The notes beneath the pieces are model-generated. The model had not been told where the DNA came from and made no database searches. It saw nothing but the letters and a program-made list of their open reading frames with translations. Below, piece after piece: positions 9,453-19,600 of a DNA stretch of 37,445 nucleotides. Each line of letters begins with the position of its first letter. Within the stretch, counting starts at the first letter, position 1. Origin of the DNA: Candidatus Zipacnadia bacterium (GTDB taxonomy: Bacteria > Armatimonadota > Zipacnadia > Zipacnadales > UBA5352); assembly GCA_029820945.1 (NCBI GenBank), contig JALGUJ010000035.1, positions 1-37,445 of the forward strand, in the 5' to 3' direction. Both the position numbers and the translations under genes were made by a program.

Positions 9453-12400
9453 TCACCGCCGGTCGATCCGCACCAGCACGAAGCTGGTGGGGCGGATGCG
9501 CACCTGCAGGGCCCCGTCCTCCAGCGGGATCTCGCGGTCGCTGAGAGCGTTGTAGACGTGCAGATCGGCGCCCGCGAGGCCCATCTGCGCCAGGTCCAGC
9601 GCGACCTCGCACTCAGTCACTTCGTGCCGCAGGTTGCCGACGATCAGGAAGACGCGCTCGCCCTCGCGCAGGTAGAGGCTGCACTTCACGTCTTCGGTAT
9701 CCGGGCGGGCGAGACCGCGCTCCTCCGCACGGTAGTACGGGACCCACTCGGCCTCGCGATAGCCGAACTCGTCGTAGGTCTGCCACTGGTTCACCGTCTT
9801 CCGCTGGACGTCGTTGCGCGCCTCCGGGCCGTGGCACCAGACCGAGACGCCGTGCAGCAGCCCGTACATGATGTGCATCGGCTCGTACGAGTGCGAGTCG
9901 GCGCCCAGCAGGATCGGCCAGATGCCCCATTGCGTGCCCTGCCAGCGCACACGGCACTTCAGCAGGTCCTCGTAGTGCTCGTGCTCTCCCGTGTAGTATA
10001 TGTCGGTGAAGCTCATGGTGGGGATGAAGATGTTGTAGGACACATGATTGACCAGGTAGCCGTCCGGGTTGTTTGCGTGGATGACCTTGTACATCCGCTT
10101 GAGGTACTCCCTGGTGCCGAAGACCGGGTAGGTCGGCCGCAGCGTTCCGTGCCTGTCGTAGTAGCCGCAGCCGTGGTGCGTGTTGCGGCACGGGTACACG
10201 TGCCCGTTTCCGTCCGTGTAGGCGCCGTCAAAGCCGTGCTCCTGCACCAGCCACTGCGTGCCGGCGGCGAGGTAGTCGCCATAGCCGCGCGCGTTTCCGC
10301 AGCAGTCGAGGAACATGTGGCCCTTGGGCGGCTCCGAGGGCTGGCTGGAGACCGGCTCCCGCCGCCACTCGTGCCCGAACTGCCGGCTCCAGCGCGTGGG
10401 CGCGCCGATCCCCATGTAGCCGATGTAGGTGCACACGCGCACGCCCGCTTCGTCGAAAGCCTCGTTCATGGCGGCGAGGTCATGCTCCGGCTCCACGAAC
10501 AGCGGCAGCGGCCAGCCGTGCTGATCCCGCTGGTGCCCCGGCATCCACGACCAGAGCAGGTACGCGTCGGCCTTCCAGACCTCCTGGTACATCTGCATGC
10601 AGGGGCGCGCCCTCTTGTAGCGCAGTCTCAGCGCGCTGCCGAACCTCCCGTCGCCGAACTCGGCACCGATCGACGGCATGCCGCCCAGCTCGTCCGAAAG
10701 GCCCGAGATGACCTCGGGGCGCGTCTCGGCGTCCGCGCCGTCGGGGGTGAAGCGATCGTCGAGGTGGTCAAGCAGCAGCGTGTGCTCGTCAGCGACAAAT
10801 GGGTCTTCGGGGACCACGCACGCGTCACCGGCGTAGCGGACGGAACTCGAGACGCGCACCTCATCGATGTCGATGTCCGTGTATCCCTTCTTCTGGTGGT
10901 GGCAGCCGAACACGACGCGTAGCTTCTCCGGCGCGGCCGCCATGGTCGCGGCGGCGGGAATCGGCCCGTCGTGTGCCCCTATCAGCGCGCCGTCCACATA
11001 GAGCGAGACGGCGTCGGAGCTCCAGGTCAGCGCGACGTGGGTGAAGGCGTCCTCAGGCAGGTCGAAGCCCGAGACGTCGATGAGCGCCCCATCTGCCCCC
11101 GAGGCGGTCAACAGGAACCTGCCGACGCTGTCGTGATACTGCAGGTGCAGGGCCCCGCCGTCACCGCTGAGTGTCAGGACATCGCGGATGGAGCTGCCCG
11201 CCAGGCCCGCGTTGGACATCCAGAACTCCACCGTGCCCTCGCGCGGATCGATGTTGCCATGGCCGGGATAGATCAGGCGCTCGTTGTACGCGATCGTGCT
11301 CTTCTCGGGATCACCCAGGTCGATCGGGTTCGTGGGGCTGGCGATGCGGTAGTACCAGGGATCGCCGGACGGGACGAACTTCACCGGCGTCGCCATCAGC
11401 CCGAAGGTGATGGTGATGGGCTCGCCGATGGTCAGCGGGCTGCGGATGATGTTCGCGAGGATCGCGACCGTATCGCCCTCGCGCGCGACCCGCAGCATCT
11501 CGTCGTCGTCCTTGGGGTTCCAGTATTGATCGCTCTCGGCGAACCACGCCAGGCCGAGGTCGTCGTTGCCCACCCAGACCTGCGGGATGAACCCGGTGTG
11601 CCAGGGCTCGTCTCCGATGACCCGCGCCTTCGAGAACCGGCCGTTCGAGGGAAGGAGGAAGTGCGCCACCTCCGGCTTCACGGGCACGCGGAGGGTCAGC
11701 GCCTCCACGCTCACCTCGCCCTCCGGCTCGAGCGTCAGATCGTAGCGCTGCAGGCCGTCGAACTCGGTGGTGACGCGCCAGCGCGCCGTCAGCGAGCCCT
11801 TCGCGGCCTCTGCCACGTGCACCGCGCGGTCCTCCGGTGCCTCCTCGAACCGGGGCGCCGCGTCGGCGAGGTCGATCTCCCCGCCCCCCACCCTCGCGGT
11901 CATCGCGACGGGCCCGGCGAGTACCTCCCGCCCCTGGTTCACGATCTGCTCGGGCAGCACACGGGATCCGCAGCGGTACTCGCGGCCCCAGACGCGGATC
12001 GCGCCGTCCTCGACCTCAACCGGCGTCCAGGGCGCCGGGACTGAGTTGTCGATCCCGGCGTCGGACATCCAGAAGCGGGGCCTGTCGAAGTGCTCGTAGC
12101 CCGCCTCCGCCTCGGCCAGCACCGTCCCGTCCGGCGCCAGGGCCTGCGAGCGAACCACGTACTGACCGGGGTCGATCTGCGTGATGTCGATGGCGCCGCG
12201 GCCGATTCCCCGCTCGAACTCCGCGATCTCGCAGGAGCCCGCCTCCTCGTCGCCGCGCAGCAGCACGGCGCGCGCGGTGACGCCCTCGGGCGCGTCCGGC
12301 AGGCCGCCGATGTTCGCGCTGACCCACAGCTTCCCCTCGTAGGGATAGCCGGCCACCGCGATGTCGTAGGGCTTCATGACCTCGAAAGGCAGGCGCTGGT

Positions 12401-14018
12401 AGAGCATGGTACTCTCGTCGGTGCGCGCCGCCACGGTCAGGACGTAGTCGCCGCTCACCATCGGCGGCGGCTCGAACAGGAATGTCTTCGCGTCGATCAG
12501 CTCCTTGGTGCTCTCGGCGACGGCCTGGGCGCCGGCGTCGATCAGCCGCGCGCTCACCGTCACCGGCGGGTCGAAGGCCCGGCCTGCCAGGTCCAGGCGT
12601 GCGCGGAGCCTCCCCTCGGCGGCGCCGGACAGCTCGGTCAGGCGCATGGCACGGTCGTCATCCCGGAACACCATCTCGCCGAAGTTCGATGTGCGGTGGA
12701 AGTTGCCAGACGTGTAGGACCACGAGGACAGCCGGCTGGCGGCGTCGGCGTCGCGGCAGAAGTTTACCCGCCAGCTCTCTCCCGGCTCCGGCGCCGAGCG
12801 GCCCTCAAGCTCGGCCCATGGGATCGCGGCCTCCATCACCCAGCGCCCATCGCCCTTGCTCGCGGCGGCCGTCCAGTCGGGATCGAACTCGATGTCCGTC
12901 CCGCGGCGCCCGTTGTCGTCGAACAGGCGCATGTCGAAGCGCGTGCCCACGCAGTTCGCGATGAGCTGGTAGTAGGGGTAGTCCCCCGGGCCCGGCTGCA
13001 GGAAGATGTCAACCGCGTCCTCCTGGTAGACCGCCGAATCGCGCTCGACGAATGTCCCCACCAGCGGCCGCCGCTGCGGGTCGGTACACTCGAAGGCGAC
13101 GTAAAGGCCCTCCTCATCGTGGCCGACGAAGACGGTGGTCTGGTCCTCCACCAGCGCGTTTCGGTTCAGCCCCACGAAGCCCGTGGCGCGGCCCGCGCCG
13201 GCCCACTCACCCTCGGCCAGGACGCCGTCGATCGTGGGCGGCGCGGAGAGGCGGGGGCAGGTGATCACGGGGAAGGGCGGCACCTGCTCGCCGCCCGGCC
13301 CCAGGATGCGCAGCTCGTCGATCGCGAACTCGCTGACCACGTCGCTGTAGCGCACGCGGCTGCCCACGTACATCCTCGTCTCGGCCAGGTCGATGCTAAT
13401 GGGCCCGAACAGGCCCGACCAGTCCTTCGCCCCGCGGCGCTCGCCATCCACCCACAGTTCGAGCCGCCGGCCCCAGCGCACCTCAACGTGGTGCCACTCG
13501 CCCTCGTGCCAGGGAGACGACGCGCCCAGATACGCCACGAGCTTGCGCTGCTGGTCCCAGACTCCGACACAGAGGTTCTTCATGGTCGAGTAGATGCTGA
13601 AGATCGCGGTACCGGGCGGATCGAGGTGGAAGAAGAGCTGGTTGCGCAGGTTCGAGGGCATCTGGTTGGGATGCTTGGGCTCGAAGCCCAGCCGCACCCA
13701 GAACTCGACAGAGCCCGCCGCCGGGTCTATGTTGCCCTGGGCCGGGTAGTACATGGCCGTCTTCCCGTGGAATCGGTAGGCCATGCCGGACCTGCCCTCG
13801 ACGAACTCGCCGCCTTCCATCGGGCGCCCACCGGTATGCTCGCCCGCCGGCGTGATGACCTCTGGCGAGGTCATCGCCGTCCCGTCGGGCTCGAACGGGT
13901 CGTCGAAGTGGTCGAGCAGCAAAGTGCGCTCGGTCGGCTCGTAGGGACCATCCTGGGCTGCGGCCGACAGAGCAAGCGCCCCGGCAAGAGCGATCAGCGT
14001 GAGGGTGCGCACGTGCAT
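9453..14018 (-). CDS. Multidomain secreted LamG/CBM9-like/GH-like barrel protein
   Basis: 1521 aa. The ATG at 14018 is chosen over a longer open frame because AAGGAG lies just upstream and a signal peptide follows (ALALSAAAQ). Order: a LamG-type sandwich (~28-245: LLLDHFDDPFEPDG, then GNIDPAAGSVEFWVR, ending DELRI); a CBM9-like domain (~255-450: PPTIDGVLAEGEW); a beta-rich region (~455-890) that by recall resembles DUF6067/GH123-type proteins; a second LamG body (~905-1065: GNIDPREGTVEFWM to IDEVRV); a copy of the LamG opening (~1075-1133: LLLDHLDDRFTPDG); then a TIM-barrel-like region (~1135-1440: LLWSWMPGHQRD, GFDGAYTDGNG) and a closing beta domain. It is the second gene of an operon, 22 bp after the BNR_4-like gene. 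The GH role is inference; the LamG and CBM9-like calls are good. Confidence 0.8.
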   Translation of the reverse strand: MHVRTLTLIALAGALALSAAAQDGPYEPTERTLLLDHFDDPFEPDGTAMTSPEVITPAGEHTGGRPMEGGEFVEGRSGMAYRFHGKTAMYYPAQGNIDPAAGSVEFWVRLGFEPKHPNQMPSNLRNQLFFHLDPPGTAIFSIYSTMKNLCVGVWDQQRKLVAYLGASSPWHEGEWHHVEVRWGRRLELWVDGERRGAKDWSGLFGPISIDLAETRMYVGSRVRYSDVVSEFAIDELRILGPGGEQVPPFPVITCPRLSAPPTIDGVLAEGEWAGAGRATGFVGLNRNALVEDQTTVFVGHDEEGLYVAFECTDPQRRPLVGTFVERDSAVYQEDAVDIFLQPGPGDYPYYQLIANCVGTRFDMRLFDDNGRRGTDIEFDPDWTAAASKGDGRWVMEAAIPWAELEGRSAPEPGESWRVNFCRDADAASRLSSWSYTSGNFHRTSNFGEMVFRDDDRAMRLTELSGAAEGRLRARLDLAGRAFDPPVTVSARLIDAGAQAVAESTKELIDAKTFLFEPPPMVSGDYVLTVAARTDESTMLYQRLPFEVMKPYDIAVAGYPYEGKLWVSANIGGLPDAPEGVTARAVLLRGDEEAGSCEIAEFERGIGRGAIDITQIDPGQYVVRSQALAPDGTVLAEAEAGYEHFDRPRFWMSDAGIDNSVPAPWTPVEVEDGAIRVWGREYRCGSRVLPEQIVNQGREVLAGPVAMTARVGGGEIDLADAAPRFEEAPEDRAVHVAEAAKGSLTARWRVTTEFDGLQRYDLTLEPEGEVSVEALTLRVPVKPEVAHFLLPSNGRFSKARVIGDEPWHTGFIPQVWVGNDDLGLAWFAESDQYWNPKDDDEMLRVAREGDTVAILANIIRSPLTIGEPITITFGLMATPVKFVPSGDPWYYRIASPTNPIDLGDPEKSTIAYNERLIYPGHGNIDPREGTVEFWMSNAGLAGSSIRDVLTLSGDGGALHLQYHDSVGRFLLTASGADGALIDVSGFDLPEDAFTHVALTWSSDAVSLYVDGALIGAHDGPIPAAATMAAAPEKLRVVFGCHHQKKGYTDIDIDEVRVSSSVRYAGDACVVPEDPFVADEHTLLLDHLDDRFTPDGADAETRPEVISGLSDELGGMPSIGAEFGDGRFGSALRLRYKRARPCMQMYQEVWKADAYLLWSWMPGHQRDQHGWPLPLFVEPEHDLAAMNEAFDEAGVRVCTYIGYMGIGAPTRWSRQFGHEWRREPVSSQPSEPPKGHMFLDCCGNARGYGDYLAAGTQWLVQEHGFDGAYTDGNGHVYPCRNTHHGCGYYDRHGTLRPTYPVFGTREYLKRMYKVIHANNPDGYLVNHVSYNIFIPTMSFTDIYYTGEHEHYEDLLKCRVRWQGTQWGIWPILLGADSHSYEPMHIMYGLLHGVSVWCHGPEARNDVQRKTVNQWQTYDEFGYREAEWVPYYRAEERGLARPDTEDVKCSLYLREGERVFLIVGNLRHEVTECEVALDLAQMGLAGADLHVYNALSDREIPLEDGALQVRIRPTSFVLVRIDRR

Positions 14019-14040
14019 CAGGCTCCTTCCGTCTGCGGCT

Positions 14041-16449
14041 CTACCGGCCTGGATCCGCGAGCATCCGGACGCCCTGGATGAAGTCCTCGGTCTCTGCGAG
14101 CTTCCAGCTTGTCCCGCCATCGCGAGACACGAGCACCGCGCGGTGGTGGTAGCGGTCCGGGAACTGGCCCTGGTAGCTCTCGTCATTGGTCCAGTAGCTG
14201 TAAGACAGCCACAGATCGCCCAGCCGGTCCACGGTGAGCTTGTGGTACCAGATGGAGTACCCCGGCACCGCCGCGACGACCAGCGGCTGCGCATCGCTCC
14301 ATTCGCCACCTCTGGGCCTGTGCTGCACGGACAGGGCCGCGTAGTTGCTGTCGCCGTGGTAGTCGTCCACGCCCTTGCGCCACTGCCGGAAGGCGGTGTG
14401 CAGCGTGTCGTCGGCGTCGCAGACCAGCGAGATGTAGGTCTGCCGGCCGGTCTCGCCCTCCTCGCCAACGTAGCCGGTGGTCAGGATCGGCTCCGGCTCG
14501 GTCCACGTACTCGCGTCGTTGGGGGCCAGCGAGCGCACGTAGTGGAAGGGGTTCCCATGTGCGCCGATGAGCACGTGCAGGTAGCCCGCGCTGTCCATGG
14601 TGATGGCCGGGACGTTGTGCACGTCGTTGACCGGCGGGCCGTGGCCCAGCAGCACCTTCTCACCGACCTCGCCGGTCGCGTGGTCGTAGGTCGCGACGTA
14701 GGTCGGCACGCCCGGCGCGTCCTCGGCCGCGACCTCGCCCCACACGATGTGCGTCCTGCCGTCGCGCGTGACGCTGGAGGCCGGGCCGCCGGAATGCTGG
14801 CACGACCCCACGACGTTCTCGGCGACCTTGATCGGGTCTCCGACCTCCAGGTTGTCTCCATCACGTGTGGGCAGGTACAGCCACAGGTCGTTGTGGGCGC
14901 AGAAGCGGGCCTCGTGCGGGGCCGTCGTCTCGTACGTGAGCACCGGCGGCGGGATATCCAGCGCATTGTGCCCGGTGAACTGCTCGATGTCGTAGCTGTT
15001 GCCGCGCAGCGTGTGGACCTGCCAGCTCCGGCCCTCGTCGGGGGAGAAGAGCAGCACGACCGGCCGCCCGCCGCCCTCGAGCACCAGCCGGAGCTGGGTG
15101 TAGATCCCGCCCTGACCGTCGAAGGCGATCTTGGCGCCCGCGAAGCCGCCCCCACCGTAGCTGGTCTTGTAGTCGGGGTAGACCTCGCGGATGGCGTCCT
15201 CGAAGCCGCGCTCAACCCACTCCCCCGTAGGGTCGAGCACGAAGACGCCTGAGCTCCCGTAGTGGCTCTCGGTCCGCTGGCGGATGAAGGGCCGATTGTC
15301 GGCGTTGAAGTAGACCTCGTTCCGCATGTGATCCGGTGCGTAGCCGAACTGCACGTTCTCGTGCTGGAAGGGCCTCAGCACGATGGGCATGTTGAGGGGC
15401 TGCGACACCGGGCTCTCGCCCACGCGCACGTTCACCGCGCTGCTGGCCACTGCGGTCGGCTCCCCGGCGGCCGTCGCGCGCAGGAAGGCATGGTACTCCT
15501 CCTCCTGCGCGCCGCCTTCGTCGAGCGTCACGCGCAGGCGCACGGTCGCGCGCTCCGTATCCCCGAGCGCCACCGGCATCGCCGGATCGGCGATCCCGAC
15601 TTCGAGGCCGTCATCGGCCTGGACGACGACGTCCAGCTCGTCCGGGTGGCCCGTGCTGTTGCGCAGCCGGAACTCGATCTCCGCGGTCTCGCCCGGCTGC
15701 AGGTACTGCGTGAACCGGTACGGCATGAGCATCCACCGCGACTTGCCGGCCTCGAACCAGGCCTGTTCGTCGCAGGTCCAATGGTCGACGTGCTCCAGCT
15801 CCAGGCGAACGTCCAGCGCCTCGAAGTCCAGGCGCCAGAGGCCCTTGCGCTCGGCCCCCTCGAACTCCATAGTCTGCTCCTCGCCGGTCTCCGCCAGGTC
15901 GAACCGGCCGAGCCTCTCGCCGTCCGCGTCGAGGAGCGGCACCACCTGCCGGCCGGAGTCATGGAGCGCGCTAAGGGTGATCGTGAAGTCGCGATCCGGC
16001 GGCGAGAAGAGGACGCTGCCCGACACGCTGCCGTCGCTGAAGAGCGGCTCGCCCGCCACCACGTAGCCGGCGGCCGAGGTCTCCATCCCCCAGACCGCGT
16101 CGCCCGCGCCGCGCACGGCCAGCCGGTAGGTGCCCGCGAGCGAGCACTGCACGGCCTCCTCGTGCCTCTGGTAGTCCGCGGCGCGTCCGCCCTTCCCGGC
16201 GTTGCCGTCGTCGGGCATGTCGAACTTGAGCAGCTCATTGCCGAGCGGGTCGAAGAGCGTGATGTGCAGCACGTCCTCGCCCTCGTAGATGTTGAGGTCG
16301 CGCTTGAGCATGGTGACGGTCAGCGGGCCCGGCTCGACCTGCAGCAGGACCGTCTTCGCCCCGCGCGCTGCCGGCGGCAACAGCGCCGCCTGCGCCCCGG
16401 AGGCTGCTGTGATGACCGCGGCCAGCACGAAGACTCGCGTGACGTGCAT
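14041..16449 (-). CDS. Secreted BNR_4-type beta-propeller protein
   Basis: 802 aa with a clean signal peptide (residues 1-21, ending SGAQA). A purine-rich AAAGGCGGATGG precedes the ATG. Residues ~35-250 are an all-beta region. Residues ~250-350 (PGETAEIEFRLRN onward) look like an Ig-like spacer domain. From ~360 to the end the sequence has the hallmarks of a BNR_4-type seven-bladed propeller: VYFNADNRPFIRQR, ADDTLHTAFRQWRKG, HKLTVDRLGDLWLSYSYW, and the late Asp-box-like VSRDGGTSWKL; a similar SPDEGRSWQV occurs mid-domain. This fold occurs in sialidase-like proteins and in ulvan/rhamnogalacturonan lyases. Without a family alignment I cannot choose between hydrolase, lyase and binding protein. 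It heads the operon with the LamG/GH-like gene, so both probably act on one substrate. Confidence 0.75.
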   Translation of the reverse strand: MHVTRVFVLAAVITAASGAQAALLPPAARGAKTVLLQVEPGPLTVTMLKRDLNIYEGEDVLHITLFDPLGNELLKFDMPDDGNAGKGGRAADYQRHEEAVQCSLAGTYRLAVRGAGDAVWGMETSAAGYVVAGEPLFSDGSVSGSVLFSPPDRDFTITLSALHDSGRQVVPLLDADGERLGRFDLAETGEEQTMEFEGAERKGLWRLDFEALDVRLELEHVDHWTCDEQAWFEAGKSRWMLMPYRFTQYLQPGETAEIEFRLRNSTGHPDELDVVVQADDGLEVGIADPAMPVALGDTERATVRLRVTLDEGGAQEEEYHAFLRATAAGEPTAVASSAVNVRVGESPVSQPLNMPIVLRPFQHENVQFGYAPDHMRNEVYFNADNRPFIRQRTESHYGSSGVFVLDPTGEWVERGFEDAIREVYPDYKTSYGGGGFAGAKIAFDGQGGIYTQLRLVLEGGGRPVVLLFSPDEGRSWQVHTLRGNSYDIEQFTGHNALDIPPPVLTYETTAPHEARFCAHNDLWLYLPTRDGDNLEVGDPIKVAENVVGSCQHSGGPASSVTRDGRTHIVWGEVAAEDAPGVPTYVATYDHATGEVGEKVLLGHGPPVNDVHNVPAITMDSAGYLHVLIGAHGNPFHYVRSLAPNDASTWTEPEPILTTGYVGEEGETGRQTYISLVCDADDTLHTAFRQWRKGVDDYHGDSNYAALSVQHRPRGGEWSDAQPLVVAAVPGYSIWYHKLTVDRLGDLWLSYSYWTNDESYQGQFPDRYHHRAVLVSRDGGTSWKLAETEDFIQGVRMLADPGR

Positions 16450-16669
16450 GGTACCATCCGCCTTTCAGGCCCGACGCAACTCGGGCGGCGCGATCACACT
16501 CGAGCGGTCCGGTGAGGCACTTGACAGTTCGCGCAACCACCGGGTGGTCCCTGCCCCACGGGACGCGCCGGAGGGCAATACCCGCCGGGCGGAGAAGTGC
16601 GAGGCGGGGGCGAGGCTCACCCGTGATGCCCGCCACGGATGATGGCTGCTTGAGCTTGGAGGGATGGCC
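16450..16669. promoter_or_regulatory. Divergent intergenic region with a short dyad
   Basis: This 220-bp gap separates two divergent secreted-enzyme genes and must contain both promoters. It holds an interrupted palindrome at 16536-16548 (ACCAC, three bases, GTGGT) and a perfect TTGACA at 16521-16526 on the plus strand, but no matching -10 at 16-18 bp. I therefore do not call a specific promoter. Confidence 0.3.
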
Positions 16670-19600
16670 GTGACCGCGAATCGCCTGGCGGTGATCGTGC
16701 TCGCAGGGCTGGCGTGCTGCGGCATTATCCGCGCGCAGCTCGGGGCCAACCTCGAGGTCATCCTGGAGGAGCGCTTCGAGGGCGCGGAAGAGGGTGCGCT
16801 GCCCGAAGGGTGGAGCGTGGACTACGGGGAGCCGGAGAACCTCGCGGTGACTGCGCGGCAGGCCCACGGAGGGCGCCGCTCGCTGTACCTGCGCGACCCC
16901 GACGAGGAGACCGCCACCGGGCTGCGCAGCCCCAAGGTCGCCGTCGAGCCGGACGAGGTCTACTACGTCATGGGCTGGTGGCTGGGAGAGCCTGGGAACG
17001 GCGCCTCGCTCTACCTTGAGTTCTGGGACGAGCAGGGCACCCGCATCAAGGATGCCGTTGACAGCTTCGCGGCACCAGGAACCGGACAGTGGTGCAGGTA
17101 CACCGGCGCGTCGGTGGCGCCGGAGAACGCCGTGGCGGCGACCGTGCTGCTGTATAGCTGGTCGGGCGCGGTGGGGGAGGGCTACTTCGATGACGTGGTG
17201 CTGGGCAAGGGCGTGCCGGTGCTGTATGACCGCACGCCACGCCCCCCGGCTGACGTTCACCACCCCGTCGGGCTCTACAAGGCGGGCGACATCGAGCGGG
17301 CAAAGCGCAACATCGAGCGACACGAGTGGGCGCGGACGGCCCTCGCGAACATCATCAACGGGGCGCAGTGGTGGATGGACCTTCCCGATGAGGAGATCGC
17401 GGAGTGGATCCCCGAGGGCACCCCATTCCGCGTTTGCGACTGCCCGGCCTGCGGGGCGCACTGGGGCGTCAGCCCCTGGCGGTTCCTCGCCGACGGCCGC
17501 GTGCAGTGCAGGCGCTGCGAGACCATCTTCCCCAACGAGGACTATCCCCAGAGCGGTGTCGAGGAGCATATCAACCCCCTCGGCGAGCGCGAGCAGATCA
17601 GCTACTACGAAGACGACGAGGGAAAGCGCTACCGGCTTGAAGGCCTGCAACGCTACGGGCGCATCACGAAGCTCGGCAGCCTGGGCAACCTCGGCCGCGC
17701 CTACGCGCTCACCGGCGACGTCGCCTACGCCGAGAAGATCCGCAGGGTCCTGTTGCGTCTCGCGGAGGTCTACCCGGCCTACATCGCCCACGATTGGTAC
17801 CGCATCTATCGCGACTACAACAACCTCCAGTCGGGCAAGATGTCCGGCTGGAAGCTGCACGACGCCTCAACCCTTATTGAGCTGTGCCTGGCCTACGACC
17901 TGACCGTCGAGAGCGGCGTGTACTCCGATGAGGATCGCTCGATCATCGAGGAGGGCGTCTTCCGCGAGGGCGGGCGGCTGCTGACCACCACCTCCCCGCG
18001 CGGCTGCTGCGTCAACGACGGGCCCTTCCTCATGGCCGCGGGCGGCTACATCGGCAGGCTGCTGGCCGAGCACGACTACGTGGCCTGGGCCATCGAGCCC
18101 CCGCACGGCTTCTTCGGCTTCATCGAGGAGAACTTCTGGCGCGACGGCCACTGGGAGGACGGCTCACCCTCGTACGAGGGCATGGCGCTGTCGAAGTTCT
18201 ACGTGCTCCCCGAGATCATGCACGGCTACTCCGACCCGCCCTCCTATGATGGCGCCGACCGCTATGACGACCTCGATATGCTCTCACACCCGCTCATGCG
18301 CAAGGTGCTCGTCGCCGGCGAGCACGTGACGGCCCCCGACGGCTTCTCTCCGGCCATCAATGACTCGACGTTCGGCGCGCGGCACAGCGCGCGCCACGCC
18401 GAGCAGAATTACTTGTGGTTCCCGACCCGGCGCAACCTGCGGATCATGGTCCACGCCTGCGGCGGCGATCCGGCCGCGCACGGGACCGAGTACGCCCTTT
18501 TCCGCCGCGATCCCGACATCGACTTCGAGGACGTCGAGCCCCTCGACCTCGCCACGGAGAGCCTGGTCCGGCCGGGGCTCGGTTGGGCGATCCTGCGCGC
18601 CGGCGAGGGCGCCGATCGGAGCATGGTGGTGCTCGACTACGGGCCCGTCCGCGGCCACGCGCACCCCGACAAGCTCAACTACGCCTTCTGGGCGCACGGC
18701 ACGGAGCTCGTCACCGACCTCGGCTACCTCGGCGCGCGGCATCACTTCCAGCCCTGGCTGCGCGCCACCGCCGCGCACAACGAGGTGCTCGTGGACGGCG
18801 ACGCCCAGCGCCTCGCCGCCGGCGAGCTGCTGGCATTCGTGCCCGGCGACTTCGCCCAGAGCATCCGAGCCGCGGCCCCCCGCGTCCACGAGCAGGCCGA
18901 GCTCTATGAGCGCACCCTCACCCTGGTCGCACCCCGGGCCGGGCCGCCCTACATCGTGGATGTCTTCCAGGTGCGCGGCGGCGAGCGGAACCTGATGGCC
19001 TTCCACGGCGATGGCGAGACCTTCGAATCCCCGCTTGAATTCGAGGGCTTCGAGGACCGGTTCATCACCGAAAAGGCCGAGAACGGCGACTGGATCCGCT
19101 CACAGGAGCGAGCATGGCCGGCCGGGCCGTTCACGGCGACCTGGCGCATCGAGCCCGACAACGACCTGGGCGTGCGCTTGACGGTGCTGGACCACGCAGC
19201 CACGGCGTATCACATCACGGCGCCCGGCCTGCGAAACCGCAGCGACACGTGGGGCGACCGGACGCTCCACGTGCTGCTCTGGGAGCAGCCGGGACCGGTG
19301 ACGACCTTCGTCTCCGTGGCGGAAGCTCTCCAGGGGCCGCCGCGCCTCGGCTCGATCGAGCGCGTCGGTACCTCCGCCGACTCGGTTGTCGGCGTCAGGA
19401 TCGAGCGCGAGGGCGCGACCGACTACGTCTTCGTGGCCGGCGAGCCCTCGGAGGCCGTCAGCTGTACTGAGCCCACAGGCCTGCGGTTCACGGGCCGCGA
19501 GGCGGTCGTCTCCGTCGGCCCCGGCGGTCCGCGCTTCGCCCGACTCGTGGACGGAACCAGCCTGGAACTCGGCGAGCTGTCGCTCCGCTGCGCCGGCCCG

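Noticed and set aside
9558..16515. Long plus-strand frames 9558-10922, 10971-12044, 12090-14081, 13999-15252 and 15262-16515
   Set aside because: They are antisense shadows of the LamG/GH-like and BNR_4-like genes, with low-complexity Arg/His/Val-rich translations and no signal peptide or motif.
16521..16526. TTGACA as a -35 for the heparinase-like gene
   Set aside because: No -10-like hexamer lies 16-18 bp downstream.
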